From assembly GCA_033239525.1 (NCBI GenBank), contig BSYO01000019.1:6453087-6517086 (forward strand): DNA of 64,000 nucleotides, written 5' to 3'. Source of the stretch: Nepenthes gracilis. Its lineage: Eukaryota > Streptophyta > Magnoliopsida > Caryophyllales > Nepenthaceae. The translations under genes were made by a program, and so were the position numbers. A model generated the notes under the pieces. The model was not told where the DNA came from and searched no databases. It saw only the letters and a program-made list of their open reading frames with translations. Each line of letters opens with the position of its first letter. The stretch's first letter is position 1. Positions 38,701 to 48,955 of this stretch are shown one piece after another.

Positions 38701-39498
38701 GAAGTTTATCATCTTGGGCATCGACTACTTTACCAAGTGGGTCGAGGCCGTCCCACTGGAAAAGATTACAGAGCACAATGACCTGGAATTCCTTCGCCAG
38801 AACATCATTTGCAGATTCGGCGTCCCTGAGGTTGTTGTGACCAACAACGTGACCCAATTCTCAGGAAAACGATTCACCAAGTGCTGCGCCAGCCTTCGCT
38901 CAAGTTGGTCCACACTTCGGTGGCATACCCCCAAGTGAATGGACATGTGGAGGTCACGAACCGAACGCTACTCCAGAGGTTAAAAACTAAGCTAGAGGAT
39001 GCAGGGGGCTCTTGGGTAGACGAGCTGCCCTCCGTTCTCTGGTCTTACCGGACAAGCCCAAACAAACCAACGTGTGAGACGCCCTTCAACCTCTGTTACG
39101 AGACTGAGGCAGTAATTCCGGTCAAAATCGGGCTTCCAAGTCTTAAGGTAGAGTCCTTCGACCCACAGGCTAACTCCCAAAAAATCAGGGAGCACCCAAA
39201 CTTGTTAGAGGAAGCCCGTGACGCCGCCAGAATATAGACAGCGGCCTACTAACATCGAATTATCCGGTACTACAACAAAAAGGTTAAGGCACGACGATTC
39301 AATGTTGGAGACCTGGTCCTGCGAGGCGTCGAAGCCATAGGCCAGCTGGCTGGCCGTAATAAGCTCTCCTTTAATTGGGAAGGGCCTTTCCTCGTTTCTG
39401 CAGTCCTATGAAACGGAGCCTACAAGCTCCGAAGCCATGACGGGAAGCTAGTTCCGCGAATATGGAACGCGATCCACCTTAGACGCTACTTCCAGTAG
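35735..39498 (+). pseudogene. pol: pol of the Tat element (protease, RT, RNase H, second RNase H, integrase)
   Basis: Protease: 'FIDNGSF' at 35821, the 'IDNGSS'-type active site. RT: about 36500-37090 with 'YVDD' at 36934-36945. First RNase H: about 37310-37600. Second, archaeal-type RNase H with all four acidic residues visible: 'HVDGS' (Asp at 37810), 'AEYEAL', 'YSDFEL', 'GKAD' (to 38148). Integrase: zinc-finger relic near 38560, core at 38690-39060 ('GIDYFTKWV', 'VVVTNNVTQF' with Asn for the second catalytic Asp, 'NGHVEVTNRTLL'). The C-terminal part ends at a likely native TAG (39496), 'LRRYF'. Sixteen internal stops interrupt one nearly continuous frame. Compensating frameshifts lie near 38690 and 38890. 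Confidence 0.9.
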
Positions 39499-39690
39499 AA
39501 GGCACAGGTACGTATTTGCATTATTGTGTGTATGCGCTTTCTCTTGCTCGTTTTAATTTGGCAAAATGAGTGTTTACTTAGCATGCTGCCTTCCCTTCCT
39601 GTGTGCATGCATATATATATGTGTTTGCTTTGCAGGTTACCCGTCCTAGACTGCCCCTAAGTCGGGAGGGTCCTCACCATCTCGTTAATA

Positions 39691-39970
39691 AACCCTAGTC
39701 ATCCAGGCGGCCCGTAAGTGGTCGAACGTGAACCTCGGTCATCCGAGCGGCCCATTAGTGGTCGTATTTAAACTCTAGTCATCCAGGTGGCTCGTAAGTG
39801 GTCTAATGTGAACCTCGATTATCCGAGCGGGCCATTAGCGGTCGTATTTACACCGTGGTCATCCAGGTGGCCCGTAAGTGGTCTAATCTAAACCCTGGTC
39901 ATCCAGGTTACCCATAAGTGGTCTAATCTAAACCTTGGTCATCCAAGTGGCCCGATAGTAGTCAAAATCT
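39691..39970 (+). repeat. 40-bp minisatellite, seven units, just after pol
   Basis: Seven consecutive 40-bp units share GTCATCC.G(G/C)GGCCC followed by (G/A)T(A/T)AGTGGTC. The first four alternate between two subtypes, ending GAACGTG or GTATTTA, so the ancestral unit may be 80 bp. The older Tat element has related sequence (TAGTGGTC...GTCAT...CGAGTGGCCC) at about 56790-56880, in the same position after pol. Confidence 0.88.
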
Positions 39971-40107
39971 TAGGGGGCCTACGCAGCACACGCCACGACC
40001 TCCTCTATGAGGAGATAGTGTGATCAGTTAACGATGGTCGAAGGGAGAAGAATCCTTCTCCAACGCTGCCCGTCCAAGTCAGCACTTGGGTAGTGTCGCT
40101 AGGCTGG

Positions 40108-42159
40108 TTAACACAACCGCCTGCAAAGCCTAAAGACCTCACTCCTTAGGCAACACAAGAATGGCAGTCGGCCAACCAAGTTGGCCGTCCATTGCAACAA
40201 ATATGCAAACACAAAAGCAGTAAAGGCAAATGGACACAAAGTTGAAAAAATTTTCATTTTATTACCTCCAAATGTGTTACAAAATACATCAAATGTACAT
40301 AAATACAATGGAGGTCCCAAAAAGTGTACAACGTAAAGGCTACGAGGGCGGCGGAGGTCTCTTACTGTCACGAGGCTCCCCCACGAGGCGGTCCCTATTC
40401 TGGCGCCGCCCGTTGGATAGATTGATGAGGTCAACAGGAAGTCGGGATTGACCAACCGCACAATGTGCCGACTGAAGTTGACCCCTTCCAACAGCCGCGC
40501 ATACATCATGCCCTCGACCTCGTGGGGGCGGATGCAAAGACTCAAGTTGTTCTCCAAGGTTGCCACTCGCCCAGCAAGTTGGTCAGTGCGCGCTCTGGCT
40601 CGATCGCCCTCTTCCTTCAAATGGGCAACCTCGGCCTTCAAGTCTGCAACCTTAGCCTTTAAGTTGGTATTTTTCATTTCAACCCCCGCCAGAACAGTCT
40701 CGAGGGCAGCGGTCTCCTCACGGTGCTCCCCCCTGAAGTGGCCAGCCTAGTATCCAGCCAGACGATCTCCGCCTCCCTATCGGCGATCACCCGGTCTCAC
40801 TGTTCCATCAACTTGATGATGGCAGCAAACCAGCTTGACGTTTACACAAAAGACAAACAAAGAACAAGTTAGAAATCAAAGAAATGAGAAAGTATGCAGA
40901 AGACATCGCAAAGAATTACACCTCCCAAATTCTCCTCACGGGCCTCTCGGGCCTAGCCTCTAGACCTGGCCTAGGTGGCGGTGGGCCAGGAGCGATGTCC
41001 TCTCGAGCTGAGCTGGCAGTAGCCTCCTCCAGAATCTCATCCAGCAGCCCATCATCAATGTCGTCCACAACGACTGCAGGCTCCCCAACTATAGCCTCCG
41101 CAGCAGCTACCGGAGGATCAAGCTCCACCATTGGCTCCACAGCAGGAGTCCGCATGACTGGAGAGCCAACGGATGGCTCCAGTGCCTCCACCACTGGCTC
41201 ACAAGCGGTCTCCGTAAAGGACTCTGTTTGCACCGCTTGAGCAGCCGCCTGCGGCGCGGGCTGCGCCAAGATGATACTTTCTCCCATGGCCACCGGCAGG
41301 TCTTTGAAGGTTTTTTCCATACCCGTGGTACTGCCGGGGCCGTTGCAGATCCCGACAGCGACGTAATCGGGGCACGATGACGACGAGGAAGGCGTCTCCA
41401 ACACCCTCTTAGGCAGCGGACCAATAAAGCCTTCATCTGTGGGGTGGAGACGGATAAGCAGACCCTTGGGGTCCTCCGGCCGCATCATCCTTGCCGGTGG
41501 CATAGCTTTTGAACTGGGGAAGGCGGTCCTCAATTCACCTTCTTGGTCTCCACCCTAGAGAGCAAAAAGTCCCGCTTGAAGTCAGCAATGTGGTCTTTGA
41601 CTAATTTTGTCAACCACTCTAAGGACGTCGTCTCCGCCACAAACAGCATCTCAGTATACACATTCGGCACCTGGTCCCAGTCCTTCGCAAGGGGCCAGGT
41701 CGCTGCCACATTCATGAAAAAGAATCGGTTCTTCCAGTTCTTAAGCGAATCGTAAATGGTCGTATTTATTTTTAGGTCAGAACCAGGGACGAGGGATATC
41801 CACTCGCATCCTTGGTTTATTTTAAAGAGCCCCTTCACTATCGGCATCGTCAACCTCTTAGAGTACTTGCGAAGAAAAATACAAAGGGTGCAGATATACT
41901 GTACGGCGTTGGCGTAAAGTTGGAAAACTGGGACTTGTAGGGCTTGCAAGATCGACCGCAAGTCATCTGGCAGAGGAAGATGGAGGCTGCTCCTCAGGTG
42001 GGCCTCGTATATTGTTATGTGCCCTGCTGGTGGAGAGAAGGCATTGTCGTCCTTGCCTGGGACCCTCCACGTAATATCCTTAGGGATATTGAACTCAACA
42101 CACAATACTTTCACGTCACCCTCTCGAAGGACAGAGGCGATGTCAGCGATGGAGGCCAT
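40108..42159 (-). pseudogene. antisense accessory gene of the Tat element, copy 1, with an intron
   Basis: The start is ATG at 42159; an in-frame TTG upstream is less likely. Residues 1-209 hold the 'putative gypsy type transposon' domain (PF04195, from memory), with 'ITIYEAHLRSSL' at 48-59 and 'CIFLRKYSKRL'. A one-base frame slip at 41530-41533 joins a Pro/Ser/Glu/Ala-rich segment (to 40920). Splicing out 40834-40919 (GTAATT...TCAAG) would continue in frame as 'EVWFAAIIKLMEQ', a stop, then 'DRVIADREAEIVWLDTRLA'. Another shift leads to a coiled coil ('LKAKVADLKAEVAHLKEE') ending at 40108. The layout is an N-terminal domain, a disordered linker and a C-terminal coiled coil. Function is unknown; DNA or RNA binding or a structural role are guesses. 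Confidence 0.82.
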
Positions 42160-42263
42160 GGCAGACAAAGAGGCTAGGGTTTCTTGAAGGAACGAAGGAA
42201 AGTCGAAGACGAAGAAGATGACGCAAGGAGGCGTGGAGGAATATTCAAAACGAGGAGGGAAAC

Positions 42264-42270
42264 TTAAACG
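42264..42270 (-). promoter_or_regulatory. possible TATA-like box of the antisense gene
   Basis: The minus strand reads GTTTAAG about 105 bases upstream of the ATG at 42159. It is followed by CT-rich leader sequence and AAACCCTAG, a motif common in plant 5' untranslated regions. Copies 3 and 4 have TTTAAAT at similar distances (59189-59195 and 63695-63701). Confidence 0.4.
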
Positions 42271-42483
42271 GCAAAGTGTGAAACGCCTTAAACCGCCTCA
42301 GAAAGGACGCCGTCAGTCCTGCCACGTGTCCCCTCCCTGATTGGCCCCTCAAAAGGCAGATCTCTGACGCATTAATGACCTGGATATCAGCCCAACCAAA
42401 AGAAGACGCGTGTCTACTTTTGGCCTGACAAGCCGGCTGATGGCCACGCGTCAATCAAGGGCTCGCAAAAAGTCTTACGGAAC

Positions 42484-42690
42484 TGATCAAAGACGGTCAA
42501 CAGCTCCGGTTAACATCCTTCTCCGGAACTGACCAAAAATGGTCAACAGTTCTGGTCAACATTCTTCTCCGAAATTGACCAAAGACGATCAACAGTTTCG
42601 GTCAACGTTCTTCTCCGAAATTGACCAAAGATGGTCAACAGCTCCGGTCAACATTCTTCTTCGGAACTGACCAAAGACGGTCAACTTTCC
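42484..42690. repeat. 46-bp tandem repeat with paired GGTCAAC motifs
   Basis: Four and a half units of GACCAAAGACGGTCAACAG, TTCGGTCAAC and ATTCTTCTCCGAAATT lie between the antisense gene and the 3' LTR. Each unit has two GTCAAC cores plus a GACCAA. The equivalent site in the Tat fragment at 23705-23995 has about 59-bp units of similar content. Confidence 0.9.
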
Positions 42691-42790
42691 TCTCCGCCTT
42701 TCTTGGAGTCCTCCAGGATCCTCAAACGACGAAGGGTAGTGAGGGGCATCACATCATGAACATACCGGAGGTCAGAATTCTGGCCACCGA

Positions 42791-42803
42791 CATGGGGGGC
42801 TAG
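42791..42803 (+). promoter_or_regulatory. polypurine tract
   Basis: CATGGGGGGCTAG lies immediately before the 3' LTR start TGATAGG, the expected place for the plus-strand primer. Confidence 0.75.
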
Positions 42804-43969
42804 TGATAGGTATATCGCAATATGGGCTGGCCCACGGTCAAGAAGGCCCAAATGGCCTGCTGGACGGTCAACTCAGAAGCGGCCCAACAGGAGGCGCAGG
42901 CCCAAATCCTGAAAGGCCCAAGATGGTCAACGCCAGCATTGACCGTCTAGACTTCAGCAGGCGGCCAACTCGCATACAAACTGTTAACTCAAGCGTTGAC
43001 CGGATGTACCATAGCGGCAGGCCTAAAAAGGCTTCAAACTTACTATGGCCCAGACCCAAACTGGCAGGCGAACACGTGCACGAAAAGCAACGGTCCTTTC
43101 ATGATCACATGCCTTTCCTAAAAGCTGATTTTCTCCAAAAAGGGCGGCAATGAACTCAGCGCCAATAAAACGGTCACAAAGGCATGAGACAATCTGAAGA
43201 TCCGTTACACTGTGCAGCAGAAAGAGGATCTGTCAAATCACGACTGTCAAGCCCACCAACTTTGAGAAGGCCGCCATTGCCAGTCCAGGAGGAGCACGCC
43301 ACATTGCCCAGAGAAGGAGGCTCTTCTGCTGTCCATAAAAGCTTAGGGTCTTCGTTCTGAAGGACACATGCTTTTACAGGCTCTTATACATGCTGTTACA
43401 TGCTCAGACAAGCTCACGAACAAACAACGAAAGCTTGCTCAGAAACAGGAGTTCATTTGCTCACTCTCTAACTTGTTTTCCTGATAACACTGAGAACTAA
43501 TTTCCTGAAAGACTTCCTACAGTCTTTCACACGAACACTTACAGAGCTCGAATAGAGGCTCATCTTCTCTTTCTTTCTACGTAAGCGTTCGTTCTCTAAT
43601 CCCACCAAAGGCCTCCAAATTCCAAGAGACCTTTTTGACTTTCTGAGAATCGTTCCCTAAAGCTTCCACGCTTTCGAGACGTGGCTTCCTTACGCTCTCT
43701 GTGAGCAGGAAGCGAAAGCTCACATTCTCAACAAGCCGACACTCCCGACCGTCCTACTCTCTCTCTCTTGCTTTCCAATTTACCTTCCCTACTTAGAAGG
43801 CTTTTACTGACTTGAGCGTCGGAGTATTTTCGATGGGACAGCATCCCGCCGACACGCTGACCTCTCGTTCACTTTAGTGGTGTGCAGGATTCGGACTCAA
43901 TGAATGGAGCCGGGTCGAGCTATCCAAACGAATTTGAATCTGTTCGAAATTTGATCTAGGTACGCATCA
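42804..43969 (+). repeat. 3' LTR of the Tat element
   Basis: Length is 1166 bp, starting TGATAGGTATATCGC and ending GGTACGCATCA, followed by the AATAG target duplication. It is uninterrupted, so it shows the empty site for the solo LTR in the 5' copy. Open stretches in it (for example 42803-43153) mirror those in the 5' LTR and are not genes. Confidence 0.93.
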
Positions 43970-43974
43970 AATAG

Positions 43975-44815
43975 AAGTCTAAATTAAGATTTCAAATAAT
44001 GAGAAATATGTAAAAAGTATCTCTAATTATATCTATTCAAATCCTAAATAAAATACAAGGATATAGAAATTCATAACTATCAAATAAAAAACACGTAGGT
44101 CGTTCATTTAGGAAAATTAGAATAATAAATTACCTAAAATTTAAATAATTTGTGTTAAGATGATTGGCCCCCTGTCAACCTCTCTCAATGCCCCTATTTA
44201 TTTTTACAAAAATTTTAAAAAATAATAAAAAAATATTTTTTATGTTTGCATTATATTAAAAATTATAATATATATATATATGGGAAAAATCATTTTTTTT
44301 TTTTTTTTTTTATGTTATAGATACCCATCAATCTGAGCAGATTCACGTGACCCATTGCTCGAATTGGAAGCAGGAGATAACGACGGGAATGGTAACAAAT
44401 TTGGTAATTAATTGCCAACAATTAATTGCCAATTGTCTGCCCTTTTTGACTGCCAAATAGACGCCAATACCTAAAACATTAATAGATTATATTATTTAGA
44501 ATTATATTATTACGCAATATCATTTAATTACTAAAAATATATATATTTTGTCTTACATAAATAATAATATAATAACATAATACTCTCTATATATATTATA
44601 ATTTTTTTAAATAATATTGTCTAAAAACATGCTTTGCTTTTTTTTTAATTTTTTGTTATAAAAAATAAATTTTTTTTTCTAAAAATATTAGAAAAAGAAC
44701 CAATGAAACTAAAAAAATAAAAAATAAAAAGAGTAGCCTTCAAGAAAAGGATTGAAAACAATCATTCAAAGGAACACAAGATGAGAAGGCAAAGAAAGAA
44801 ACCAAAATAGGTCCA
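43975..44815. other. AT-rich spacer
   Basis: No gene seen. It contains a T-run at 44292-44311 and AT microsatellites. Confidence 0.5.
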
Positions 44816-44824
44816 GGTGCAGAT

Positions 44825-45065
44825 GGACCCGGGGGGCGTCCTTCTCCCTCCATCAGCTGTCGGATTTAAAAATTCGACGGCTCCCATTTTCTTATTATAA
44901 AAAACATAAATTTTTTATTTTTTTTAATATTTTTTTTGCTTTTGATTATAAAAACATACATTTTAATATTTTTTATTTTTAAATTTGACAATTTTTTTTA
45001 AAAAAATGGGAGCCGTCGGATTTTAATCCGACGGCTGATGGAGGGAGAAGGACCCCCCTGAATCC
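44825..45065. mobile_element. multi-hairpin Mutator-like MITE, copy 2
   Basis: This 241-bp element has long terminal inverted repeats: GGGGGGCGTCCTTCTCCCTC on the left and GAGGGAGAAGGACCCCCC on the right. Identical 9-bp target duplications GGTGCAGAT lie at 44816-44824 and 45066-45074. Subterminal hairpins GTCGGATTT/AATTCGAC (left) and AGCCGTCGGATT/AATCCGACGGCT (right) flank an AT-rich core. Termini GGA...TCC, hairpin motif CCGTCGGATT and target size match copy 1 at 20086-20389, so the two form one family. No coding capacity. Confidence 0.88.
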
Positions 45066-45074
45066 GGTGCAGAT

Positions 45075-48000
45075 AGCCGAGGCCTGTGTCGTACAAACTG
45101 CACCGGCCTAAATTAATTAAAAAGAAAATCATTAATTAAAAAAAAACAAAAAAACAAAACGTTGCCGTTTCGAATTTTAAACAACAAGGAGACGAAATTA
45201 AACGCCCATAATTGACAAAATTAATTTTAAAAGATATGGCTTAATTTAGGCTATAATTTTGCGCATTTTTTAAAATAGATAATACATATAAAAAATTTAA
45301 TTTAATTTTAATATGTGTATCTGTAAAATTCTTACTGATGTATATAATATCTTATTTGATAAATATATTATCAGATAAATTATCTTATATTTATCGAGTA
45401 AAAAAATTAGCATTTAGCCGATATATACTCGGCTTTCATCTTAAAAAAATAGTATTAATGTAATTATAAATATAACATTACTTAATATAATTACAAAAAA
45501 AAAAAAAAAAAAAACATTAGTTAAGATGCAAGTTTTAGAATCTGTCACGTGATTTGCATGCTCCGTTAATACCAACCCTAGTCTTCCGTCCGGGTCTCCG
45601 TCGTCCCTCGTCTGCTCCGCCCATTGACTTCCAAACCCCACGTCAAATAAATAAATAAAAAAAACCAGAAAAAAAATTATGGCAATAACTTATTCAATGT
45701 CTAAATTATATATACCCAAATAAATAAAATAAAGAGTCAAAATATATTTAAAAAAGGATGCTTTTGTATATTAGAGAGATATTATTCATATTTTGCATAT
45801 ATATTATATATATTAAAAATATGATGTGGCTATTAATATATTGATTAAAAAGTTAGAAATAAATAATTATTATTTTATTATATATATTGATAAAATGAGA
45901 TTATAAATGAAATATAAGTATCATTTTTGGACAAATTCTGAGTTCAACATAATTTTAGGTTTAAGGGGCACCAAATTTGTAGGTCGGTGAGAGATATTTT
46001 ATTCATTTAAGTATATAATTTTGAGGTAAAATTATATATTTTTTGTGACAATTATTTACTATTAAACATATATTTAGCGAGAAACTAAAAATATATTTTA
46101 GTAGCAAAATTATTTTGTTATTATAGAATATTATTTAGTGATAAAATATTTTTTTATAGCTAAAAAAATTTTTTTAATGGCAAAATAAAAATTTATCATT
46201 GAATGTTTAGTGACGGACTTTTAGTGACTACTTAATGATAAATTTATATTTCATCACTAAATTTTTTAATAATAAATTTATAATTAATAATGATAAATTA
46301 TTTTATCACTAAAAATTAAAATTACTAACATCCTCTGATGCTAAGGCACCCCACCGTCCTTCTCCCTCCTACTCTCCTTTTGTATTGAGATTTATTTATT
46401 TCTCTCCCTCCCGCCCCTCTCAGTTATGTATATCCTCCATAAAATACTCAATCTATTATCTTTAATTATTAAGTTCAAAAATTTGTGATATTGTATCGAC
46501 ATGTACCTTAAATTTGAATAGTAACTCAAATAAAGTCGAGTTAAACTATCGAATTTTTTATTTAAATCATACACTCTAATGCGTCACATAAAAATTTAAA
46601 TAATATATAAATTATTTTTTAATATATCATTTGATATTTAAGTTAGAAACTTTTCCTTAAAGATTAGAATGTGAAACATGGATGATTAAATTTTATAATT
46701 TGTAAATAATTAAGTAACAAAAGGGTTAAAATTTTGCATTTGTTATCTTAATACTTCTTCACATTTTCAAGGAAAGTGGCTTATCTATAGTTATATCACT
46801 GATTAATAACGATTTTTTAAAGAAAAGTAATTGATTGCGTTATGAGTAATTATTCTGATTAACAATTAAATAATTCAACGGTTCTAATTGGGTGGCTTAT
46901 TAAATATAACAAGCCTAATTGTTTGTCTTAAATGCAAGGAGTATGAACTACTTAATTGACATAACTGTTTGGTCAGGTTAACTGTTTAATCGGGTTAACC
47001 TCTCAGCTTATCAACATTTTTGAAATTATTAACTGTTCGATTTGATTATTTATCTGATTTTTCTGTTCGAATATCTAGCTATTTAAATCTTTCAGCCCAT
47101 CTTTGTTATTCAACCACTCAAATTTCCAATTATTTGGCCTATCGATAATTAGGTCATTTGGAAGTTTGGCCATTTGATTAAATCCCTTTTTAATCCGTGT
47201 TTGACTTTTATTATTTGGATTTGAGCTTAATAACTCAATTAATTCATTTTTTTTTATTAAATTTATTATTTATGGACTTCTCAAGATCCTACCATCACAA
47301 TTCAAAATCTAAAAAAAAAAAAAAGTCATAATGAGACTATTTTAAATATACAAGTGATATTATTGGTACACCTATCCTTTAACTATATATATTTTTTTAT
47401 TTGTACTAAATAAATAGATAAATATTGTATCACTTTTAAATATATTAATAAAACTTGTTGTCTTTTTAACTCGTGGGAACATAAATTTATTATTACGTTG
47501 TGACAAAATTTATTGGTCAAATTCACACTTTAATTTCCATACCTACCCAGTCTCTGTATTCACATTTATCAACTTCAAGAATTGTACTTTGCACCCAACA
47601 AATAAATAAATAAATAAATAAATAAATGGTAAAGAGTTAGGAACCTTCTGACAAATTTCTGGTCGAATGCCTTTGGTGTAATATTTGAAAAAAACAATAT
47701 TGTGAAAATTGCCACGAAATTTACATTTCATATTTTATTGTCAAGTTGGCGACTGTTAGGTAATACTCATCCTCACCAATAATGGAGGACGGCTGACTTC
47801 CCTGGTTTTGATATGTAACATCAAAATAAAAAAATAATAATTTTATTGTTGTGCTGAAATTTTTTTATAATAAATTATATTAGATATATTTTAAAATAAG
47901 ACCGACTTGACTTGATGAAATACGGGGTGCTCAAATCACAGGCTCGTGGAAAAATATGAAATGACTGAAATGTTAGATGTTAAAAGACAAATAATCAAGA

Positions 48001-48239
48001 ATTTATCTGAGCACTTAATCTACTGAATAACCGAATGGTTGAATTGCTAAAAATATTAAAGATTGAGATATTTAACAGCTTAACAAAAGATTAAACTCAG
48101 TATTATATTATGACAGATAGTTACATAAATTAAAAAATAAATGGCCATATTGAACATGCAATTACATTTGCTAAATGACAAGTATTACACTTTGAGTGAT
48201 TACAAACTTGTGCAATGGTTGGTCTTCAATCAGCGAAAT
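45075..48239. other. AT-rich intergenic spacer
   Basis: No gene was found. It contains an A-run at 45495-45513, an AAAT microsatellite at about 47599-47628, and a stretch at 46010-46330 with repeated TTTAGTGA/TCACTAAA motifs in both orientations that may be a worn MITE without visible borders. Confidence 0.5.
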
Positions 48240-48894
48240 TGATGGGTATGAGAGAAAAAGTCCGTCTAAGGATTCGGCTCATAACATAATAGAAGCCCAA
48301 CCGACCCATATGGCCCAAGATTGGGGAACGAGCTTGTCAGTCTTATCCGAGTCGTTACTTCTTGAAGGAAAACGGAACCAACTCTAACCGACTGAAATAG
48401 TTTCATTCTTTAGTTCAATGGTCTCAGTTGCCAGTTTGGAACCGCCGATCAAGTGGTATCTTTTTATCCATCGGACAGTTTCTTGAATGGTTGGTAAAAA
48501 AATTAAGCTGCTCTTAATTTCTATATAAACTCCTCATTCCTAATAGGAAATGGGATGAGGCTCAATCAAACAAAAAGATAATCAAAGACAAGATGCTTCG
48601 AGTGCACACATATTCTCTCATTAAGACGCTCTCTAAAAAGTGCACACTACAAATAAAAATTATTTTTTAAGTATTTGTACTTGCATCCTCCATTTTCTTT
48701 CCTCAAAGAAAGATAATTGACTTAAATATCGAAGGATATATTGGAGAGTTAGTTTCACTAATCTTTTGATCGTACTTTTGTTATATTGTACAGTATTCAA
48801 ATTAAGAGTGTATGGAGACCAAACTCATATTAGACCGATCGGACAATTATTGACTCCCTAATCCGTATAATAATTTGGATCCAACGATGAATCA
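48240..48894 (+). repeat. 5' LTR of the old Tat element
   Basis: Length is 655 bp, starting TGATGGGTATG and ending GATGAATCA. A TATA box TATATAAA is at 48522-48529. The degenerate primer site TTGGTGTTGTATGTG follows at 48895. Confidence 0.85.
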
Positions 48895-48955
48895 TTGGTG
48901 TTGTATGTGAAAAATGACTAAAAAGTTCGACTATCACACCCCTGTAAAGACCAAC

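Larger units (their letters stand above)
30853..43969 (+). mobile_element. complete Tat-type Ty3/gypsy retrotransposon
   Basis: This element is 13,117 bp, or 11,193 bp without the nested solo LTR and its duplicated target. The 5' LTR (30853-33944) starts TGATGGGTATATCGC and the 3' LTR (42804-43969) starts TGATAGGTATATCGC. Target duplications AATAG lie at 30848-30852 and 43970-43974. Order: primer site, gag, protease-RT-RNase H-second RNase H-integrase, a 40-bp minisatellite, an antisense accessory gene, a 46-bp GTCAAC array, polypurine tract and 3' LTR. A second RNase H ('HVDGSS', 'AEYEAL', 'YSDFELI', 'NGKAD') plus the antisense ORF fit the Tat lineage (established for that group). The coding frame is inactivated by 22 nonsense codons. 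Confidence 0.93.

Noticed and set aside
34028..39498. Stop codon readthrough or reassigned TAG in gag-pol
   Set aside because: TAG, TAA and TGA all interrupt the frame, an integrase catalytic residue is also changed, and the older element shows ordinary decay. Mutation explains this better than recoding.
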